Below are positions 1 through 7,370 of a stretch of 7,370 nt of DNA, in pieces (position 1 is the first letter of the stretch; each line of letters begins with the position of its first letter). Below the pieces are notes generated by a model. It was not told the DNA's origin and did not search any database. It was given only the letters and a program-made list of their open reading frames with translations. The stretch covers positions 1 to 7,370 of the forward strand of contig JAUHVS010000282.1 of the NCBI GenBank assembly GCA_030424955.1, read 5' to 3'. The stretch comes from a bacterium. GTDB taxonomy: Bacteria > Myxococcota_A > Bradymonadia > UBA7976 > UBA1532. The translations under genes were made by a program, and so were the position numbers.

Positions 1-3519
<3,519 letters not shown>

Positions 3520-3571
3520 GGGGCGGCGGAGGGTAGCGCAGGTGCTCGGCGCTGGCGAACAGTGCGCCGGG

Positions 3572-4375
3572 TCACCCGAACAGCCGCAGCGCGAAGAGCG
3601 CGGCGACCACCCCGATCGCGAGGGCCAGCTCCCGCGCGCTCGGCCGGGCGGCCCCGCCCAGCGCAGCGACCCCGGCCGTGCCCAGGAAGGGCAGCGCGGG
3701 GATCGGCAGCTGGATGGCGAGCAGCGCGACCAGCGTGAGCGCGAACCCCACCCCGAGCCCAGCCGCCAGCCGTGGCATCGACAGGCCGTGCCGCGCCACT
3801 GCCCCCGCCAAGAGCCCGGCGAAGAGCAGATCGCCCACCCCCAGGACGGGCGTCACCCCCACCCCCGGCACCGGCAGCGTCAGCACCAGCAGATCCATCA
3901 GCAGCGGGGCCTGGCCCTGCACCACGACCTGCTGGGTCACGCCTTCGGGGGTGGTCACGCTCCAGACGTCGGCACCCACCGCCACCAAGACCAGCGGCCA
4001 CAGGTAACGCGCGTGGTCCACCCGGTGCCCGAGCGCGGCGCCGCCCCATGTGCACAGGCACAGCAGCGCCGCCCCTTGCAGCAGGCCCCGCACCCCATCG
4101 GGCCACGCCGCCCACTGGCCCAGCACGAACACGCCCAGCGCCACCGCCGCCGCGAGGGCGATCGGCCGCCCGCCCACCCGCGCCTGGCCGGCGCCCGCGG
4201 CGGCCACCACGGCCACCGCCGAGAGCGCCGAGAAGGCCACCACAAAGCCCATGACCGCAGCGCGCGCGCCGGCGGGCCAGTGCGCCATCGCGACAAAGAG
4301 CAGCCCGCTGACCGCGCCCCACAGCGTGAGGCCGCTCCACGCACCGCGCCTCTGTATCTGGAGTCCAAACGCCAT
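3572..4375 (-). CDS. Presenilin-like (A22 family) intramembrane aspartyl protease, putative
   Basis: Predicted multi-pass inner-membrane protease of 267 residues that would cut substrates within the membrane. It is mostly hydrophobic, with about nine helices by eye (near 17-33, 37-60, 70-90, 97-115, 122-140, 177-194, 202-222, 226-240 and 247-265). Three presenilin-family signatures occur in the right order: D136 in VGADVWSVTTPEG at the end of one helix, GVGD with D182 at 179-182 in LGVGDLLFAGLL, and PALP at 226-229 in LPIPALPF after a LTLVALLA helix. The two aspartates are the expected catalytic pair. They are only 46 residues apart, so the large cytosolic loop of eukaryotic presenilin is absent, as in microbial homologues. 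Prepilin peptidases (A24) also have GxGD, but the WSV context of the first aspartate and the PALP motif favour A22. ATG 4375 is chosen because the frame upstream reads as polar antisense sequence under the divergent gene; no clear ribosome site is visible, and GTG 4390 is an alternative. It ends 52 bases before smc, so an operon is likely. Substrate unknown. Confidence 0.8.
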   Translation of the reverse strand: MAFGLQIQRRGAWSGLTLWGAVSGLLFVAMAHWPAGARAAVMGFVVAFSALSAVAVVAAAGAGQARVGGRPIALAAAVALGVFVLGQWAAWPDGVRGLLQGAALLCLCTWGGAALGHRVDHARYLWPLVLVAVGADVWSVTTPEGVTQQVVVQGQAPLLMDLLVLTLPVPGVGVTPVLGVGDLLFAGLLAGAVARHGLSMPRLAAGLGVGFALTLVALLAIQLPIPALPFLGTAGVAALGGAARPSARELALAIGVVAALFALRLFG

Positions 4376-4448
4376 GCCGCAGCTTGCCACGGGCCGGCGC
4401 GTCGCGGGAGCCGTTGCCCCGCTGGGGGGGCGCCAGTACCGTGCCCAC
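4376..4448. promoter_or_regulatory. Divergent intergenic region
   Basis: These 73 bases separate the start codons of the minus-strand presenilin-like gene and the plus-strand Ig-like gene, so any promoters for both transcription units probably lie in or next to it. I cannot recognise -35/-10 boxes; the region is almost entirely G and C. A small inverted repeat, CCCC-GCT-GGGG at 4417-4427, could form a short stem or a regulator half-site pair, but at this base composition it may be chance. No clear Shine-Dalgarno is visible for either gene. The regulatory role is inferred from position only. Confidence 0.35.
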
Positions 4449-6008
4449 ATGCGCCTCGCGCTCGTGCTCCCCCTGCTGTTCGGCTTGACCGGGCCTGCCG
4501 CAGCGCAGGTGACCGTCGCCGTGCGCGCCCGCGCCGTCATCGACGATCTGCGCGCGACCCCCGAGGGCCGGCAGGCCGAGGTGCGGGGCGTGCTGCGCGA
4601 CGACCTGGGGCGCCCAGTCCCCCGGGCGACCGTGTATGTCGCCGGCGAGCGGCAGCGCACCGACGGCCTCGGCCGGTTCGCGGCCACGCTCCACTTCACC
4701 CATGACGCGCGGCACGTGGTGCCGGTTCGCTTCGACGGCACCCCGCTCCTCGGCGCCGCGGCGGCTCAGCTGCCAGTCACCACCGGCCGCCGTGGGACCA
4801 CCCTCAGCCTCGCGCTGCCCCCGCAGGTGCCGGCAGACGCGGCGTACGCGGTCGTCCCCCGCCTCACCGGGCCCGACGGACAGCCGGAGGCGGACGCCAG
4901 GCTGGGCTGCCAGGTGGATCAGGCCCCCGCCCAGGCCGCTGTGACAGACGCTCAGGGGCGCGCGCAGTGTGCCTTGCCGCCCTTGGCGCCAGGCGCGCAC
5001 ACCCTGACCATCACCTTCCCAGGCGACGCCGCCCGGGGCCCGGCGCGGTGGACGCGCGGCTTCGAAGCGGCCCGCCCGATGGGGGTGACCCTGACCCGCG
5101 TGGCGAGCGCGGAGGGCGTGGAGGTGACGGGGCAGGTGCGGCCGGGCCCTGGGGCCGTGTACGTGAGCGTCTCCGTCGACGGCCAGCCCGTCGACCAGAC
5201 CCTCACCGACGCCCAGGGGCGCTGGCGGTTGGCCTTGGACGGCCTGTCACCGGGCGTGCACACCCTGCGAGCACAAGCCCAGTCGGCGGCGCCCGGGTGG
5301 GCCGACGGCCTGTCGGCGCCACTCACCGTGCGGCTGGCCGACCCCGCCCCCCCCCGCTCGGCCTGGTGGCTCGTGCCCGGCCTCTTGGCGGTGGTGGCGG
5401 TCGCGGCGACCCTGTGGCGGCAGCGCCCCCAGGCTGCAGCGCAGCGGGCACGCCCCCCCACCAGCCCCGTGGTCGCGGCCCTGACCTACGGGCCGACCGC
5501 AGCCGCGCCGAGCGACCGCCTGAGCTTGCGCATCGTGGACGCCCTCGACGGCGCGCCCCTGTCAGGGCGCGTCTGGGCCCTGCCGGCCGACGCCGCGCCC
5601 ACGGTCCAGGCCCCCCCACCGGGCGCTGGCCAGCCAGTCCAGGCGAACCAGCCGCTGCGTGTGACGCCAGTCCCCGCGCAGATCTGGGTCGAGGCGCCGG
5701 GCCATGGCCCCGCGCGGCTCGGCGTGCGCCATGGCGGCGCAGCGACGGTCCAGCTGCTCCCGTCCGCCGCCTGGGTCCAGCGCCGCTTCGATGAGGTGCT
5801 CCGCGCTGCCGGCCGCCCGGCGTTGCGCTTTGGCACCGACACCCCCCGCGAGGCGGCCGCCGCGCTGCGGGCGCGGGGCGCCGATGCGGCTGCGGTCGAT
5901 GCCCTGCTGGCGGTGGTCGAGCCCGTCTGCTTCGACCCCACCGCGACCCCCGACGTGCGCGCCGTGGACGCGCTGGCCGACGCGGCCCAGCGCACGGTGC
6001 GGCCGTGA
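4449..6008 (+). CDS. Secreted Ig-like repeat protein with one membrane helix and a DUF4129-like cytoplasmic tail
   Basis: A 519-residue protein of the MoxR-associated cluster; exact role unknown. Residues 1-19 form a signal peptide ending AAA before Q20, which fixes ATG 4449 although the frame stays open further upstream (antisense to the neighbouring gene). The exported part holds about three beta-sandwich (Ig / carboxypeptidase-regulatory-like) repeats near 43-120, 128-200 and 212-295. Two repeats share a VTDAQGRAQC / LTDAQGRWR turn followed by G(A/V)HTL. One hydrophobic helix at about 304-322 (SAWWLVPGLLAVVAVAA) is followed by basic residues (WRQR), predicting a type I topology with a cytoplasmic C-terminus. 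The cytoplasmic part has another beta-rich segment at 356-437, then a helical segment at 440-515 with RFDEVLRAAG, TPREAAAALRARG and a final helix. This resembles the DUF4129 tail common in MoxR/transglutaminase operons; that match is by pattern only and moderately sure. The stop overlaps the next start (GTGA), implying translational coupling. Interaction with the downstream DUF4350-like protein and MoxR ATPase is inferred. Confidence 0.87.
   Translation: MRLALVLPLLFGLTGPAAAQVTVAVRARAVIDDLRATPEGRQAEVRGVLRDDLGRPVPRATVYVAGERQRTDGLGRFAATLHFTHDARHVVPVRFDGTPLLGAAAAQLPVTTGRRGTTLSLALPPQVPADAAYAVVPRLTGPDGQPEADARLGCQVDQAPAQAAVTDAQGRAQCALPPLAPGAHTLTITFPGDAARGPARWTRGFEAARPMGVTLTRVASAEGVEVTGQVRPGPGAVYVSVSVDGQPVDQTLTDAQGRWRLALDGLSPGVHTLRAQAQSAAPGWADGLSAPLTVRLADPAPPRSAWWLVPGLLAVVAVAATLWRQRPQAAAQRARPPTSPVVAALTYGPTAAAPSDRLSLRIVDALDGAPLSGRVWALPADAAPTVQAPPPGAGQPVQANQPLRVTPVPAQIWVEAPGHGPARLGVRHGGAATVQLLPSAAWVQRRFDEVLRAAGRPALRFGTDTPREAAAALRARGADAAAVDALLAVVEPVCFDPTATPDVRAVDALADAAQRTVRP
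5347..5355. repeat. Run of nine C just before the transmembrane segment
   Basis: Nine consecutive C bases encode part of the ADPAPPRSAW linker between the Ig-like ectodomain and the membrane helix of the surrounding gene. The frame is intact as read. A one-base length change here would remove the membrane anchor and the cytoplasmic tail. Confidence 0.9.
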
Positions 6009-6910
6009 CGGTCGCCGGGCTGGCCCTCGCCGTGCTCCTCGGCGCCCCCGCCGGCTGGGACAGCCCGTCCCAGTGGGTCGCGGCGCTCGCTCGCGCCGGC
6101 CACGACGCCCGGTGGGCCCAGAGCGCCGATCTGGGCGAGATCCCCCCCAACGCTGGCCTCGCGCTCCTGCGGCCGAGGGCCGTGGTCGATCCCACCGCCC
6201 TGCGCCTGTTTGTGCAGGGCGGCGGCCGGGTGCTGTTGGCCGCCGAGGGGGCGGCGGACGACCCGGCCCTGGCGGCGTTTCAGCTGCGCACCGGCCGCGC
6301 GGGCCTGGCCCCGACGCTGGGAGAGCACCCCGCCCTGTTGACCCTCCCGCTGCCCTCCTCGGGCGTGTTCGTGGGGGTCGACGCGGTCGTGACCAACCAC
6401 CCCACCGCGATCCTGGGCCCAGACGGCCTCAGCCCCGCCGCCACCTTCCCCGACGGCACGCCCTTCGCGTGGCGGCTGCGGCTCGGTGAGGGCGACGTGC
6501 TCGCGCTGGGGGACGCCAGCCTGTTCATCAACCTGATGCGACCCGTCGCCGGCAACCGCCGGCTGGCCGACGGGATCGGCGCGTGGCTCGCTGCGGACGG
6601 CCGACCGGTGATCGTGCTCGATGGGCCGCTCACCGGGCAACGCCTCGCGCCGCCCCCGCCGTCCACCCGCGCGCGCATCAACACCGCGCTGGCGCCGCTC
6701 ACGGGCGGCGGCCCGGCCCCCGGCACCGCCTGGATCATCGGCCTCGCGTCGCTGGCCGGTCTGCTGACCCTCGCCCTCGCCTGGCTGGCCTTTCCAGGTC
6801 GGCGGCTGGCCTCGCGCCGCCCTGCGGGTGACGATGCCCGGGTCGCAGTCCAACGACATGCCGCCCGGCCCGGCGGCCCCGCCGCCCCCCCACCAGAGGA
6901 GACCTCATGA
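6005..6910 (+). CDS. DUF4350-like membrane protein of the MoxR cluster
   Basis: A 301-residue protein; molecular function not established. It starts at GTG 6005, overlapping the previous stop by four bases. Residues 1-17 (TVAGLALAVLLGAPAG) look like a short signal or membrane-entry segment. The body at about 20-200 has a Rossmann-like pattern typical of DUF4350 (related to GldG / glutamine-amidotransferase-like folds): SPSQWVAALARAGHDARW, then LRLFVQGGGRVLLAAEG at 67-82, and LALGDASLFINLMRP at 166-180 followed by GNRRLADGIGAWL at 183-195, resembling the 'GD..F..N......GN..l......wL' end of the domain. A strong hydrophobic helix lies at about 241-263, followed by Arg-rich sequence and a Pro/Ala-rich tail, giving a protein exposed outside with a short cytoplasmic end. 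No active-site cysteine is present, so amidotransferase activity is not expected. The gene overlaps the MoxR start by four bases, so all three genes are probably one operon. Family assignment is by pattern and context. Confidence 0.84.
   Translation: MTVAGLALAVLLGAPAGWDSPSQWVAALARAGHDARWAQSADLGEIPPNAGLALLRPRAVVDPTALRLFVQGGGRVLLAAEGAADDPALAAFQLRTGRAGLAPTLGEHPALLTLPLPSSGVFVGVDAVVTNHPTAILGPDGLSPAATFPDGTPFAWRLRLGEGDVLALGDASLFINLMRPVAGNRRLADGIGAWLAADGRPVIVLDGPLTGQRLAPPPPSTRARINTALAPLTGGGPAPGTAWIIGLASLAGLLTLALAWLAFPGRRLASRRPAGDDARVAVQRHAARPGGPAAPPPEETS
6897..6901 (+). promoter_or_regulatory. Ribosome binding site of the MoxR-family gene
   Basis: AGGAG lies five bases before ATG 6907, within the last codons of the DUF4350-like gene. 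It is the only strong Shine-Dalgarno seen at a gene start in this window. It supports the ATG and suggests MoxR can be translated independently of, and perhaps more strongly than, the preceding genes despite the four-base overlap. Confidence 0.75.
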
Positions 6911-7370
6911 CCGACGCCACCGAGCCGGCCCTGGCGCCCACCCCTGATCCGCAGGCGATCCGCGCCGCGATCCAGGCTCACATTGGCCGGGTGTTCATCG
7001 GGCCCGCGGCGCCCGTCGATCTGCTCCTCGTGGCGCTCATCGCGCCGGGGCACGTGCTGCTGGAGGGGGTGCCGGGCGTCGCCAAGACGACCCTGGCCAA
7101 GGCCTTCGCCGACACCCTCGGCTGCAGCTTCCGGCGCATCCAGTTCACCCCCGACATGCTGCCGTCCGACATCACCGGCACCTACATCTACAACATGCGC
7201 GACCAGAGCTTCGCGCTGCGCCAGGGGCCTGTCTTCGCGCAGGTGGTGCTGGGCGACGAGATCAACCGCGCCCCGGCCAAGACCCAGTCGGCCCTGCTGG
7301 AGGCCATGCAGGAACACACCGTATCGGTGGCCCGCACGGTGCACACCCTGGAAGAGCCCTTCTTCGTCCT
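6907..7370 (+). CDS. MoxR-family AAA+ ATPase (3' end cut off by window edge)
   Basis: MoxR proteins are cytoplasmic AAA+ ATPases with chaperone-like roles, usually acting with VWA-domain and DUF58 partners encoded nearby to mature or activate envelope or metal-dependent complexes. The first 154 codons are present, about half the usual length of roughly 320 residues. Visible motifs: Walker A GVPGVAKT at 54-61; the conserved FTPDMLPSDITGTYIY at 80-95; RQGPVFAQVVLGDEINRAPA at 105-124, containing Walker B with D117 and E118; then KTQSALLEAMQEHTVSV at 125-141. The N-terminal stretch of about 15 residues before the AAA domain is Pro/Ala-rich. ATG 6907 overlaps the upstream stop (ATGA) and has AGGAG at five bases. 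Sequence identity to the family is strong; the specific client is unknown, with the two upstream membrane proteins the obvious candidates. Confidence 0.97.
   Translation, partial: MTDATEPALAPTPDPQAIRAAIQAHIGRVFIGPAAPVDLLLVALIAPGHVLLEGVPGVAKTTLAKAFADTLGCSFRRIQFTPDMLPSDITGTYIYNMRDQSFALRQGPVFAQVVLGDEINRAPAKTQSALLEAMQEHTVSVARTVHTLEEPFFV

Noticed and set aside
3520..3571. Terminator or promoter between the protease gene and smc
   Set aside because: I could see no stem followed by a T run and no promoter-like boxes in the 52 bases. Any inverted repeat here is not distinguishable from chance at this base composition.
4050..4448. N-terminal extension of the Ig-like protein upstream of 4449
   Set aside because: The extension is Arg/Pro/Ala-rich antisense of the protease gene, while ATG 4449 opens a textbook signal peptide.
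4376..4741. N-terminal extension of the presenilin-like protein up to an ATG at 4741
   Set aside because: The extra residues are polar and basic with no family similarity, and would run antisense through the signal peptide and first repeat of the divergent gene.
5486..6859. Minus-strand open frame of 457 codons opposite the Ig-like and DUF4350-like genes
   Set aside because: It spans two coupled plus-strand genes with clear domain patterns; its product is Gly/Arg/Gln low complexity, as expected from antisense frames at this GC content.
6280..7344. Minus-strand open frame of 354 codons opposite the MoxR-family gene
   Set aside because: The plus strand encodes unmistakable Walker A and Walker B motifs of MoxR; the antisense frame has no recognisable domain.

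Overview
This is a very GC-rich bacterial window with tight gene packing. The organism is most likely a myxobacterium-like (Myxococcota or related deltaproteobacterial) species. I infer this from how the SMC head domain reads (GPNGCGKSNIVDAIKWVMGE, IIEQGQIGAIVSAK), from the strong G/C bias at codon third positions, and from the MoxR / DUF4350 cluster, which is familiar in that group. This is recognition by eye, not a database result.

Left half, minus strand (1-4375): two co-oriented genes. The upstream one (4375 to 3572) encodes a small polytopic membrane protein of 267 residues. It carries the three hallmarks of the presenilin / signal-peptide-peptidase intramembrane aspartyl proteases in the correct order: a membrane aspartate followed by WSV, a GxGD motif, and a PALP motif. 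After a 52-base gap follows smc, the chromosome-condensation ATPase. It runs off the left edge, with only about the last ten codons missing.

Right half, plus strand (4449-7370): a divergent operon whose genes overlap by four bases. It encodes (i) a secreted, single-pass membrane protein with Ig-like repeats and a cytoplasmic tail resembling DUF4129, (ii) a DUF4350-like membrane-anchored protein, and (iii) a MoxR-family AAA+ ATPase that runs off the right edge. In related clusters MoxR is followed by DUF58 / VWA-type genes, which would lie beyond this window. The cluster probably builds or remodels an envelope-associated complex.

The two halves are separated by a 73-base divergent intergenic region. 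The main point of interest is the bacterial presenilin-like protease, because this family is known chiefly from eukaryotes and archaea. It lies next to smc and is divergent from genes for single-pass membrane proteins of the topology presenilins typically cut. I found no tRNA, rRNA, CRISPR array, insertion sequence or convincing terminator.
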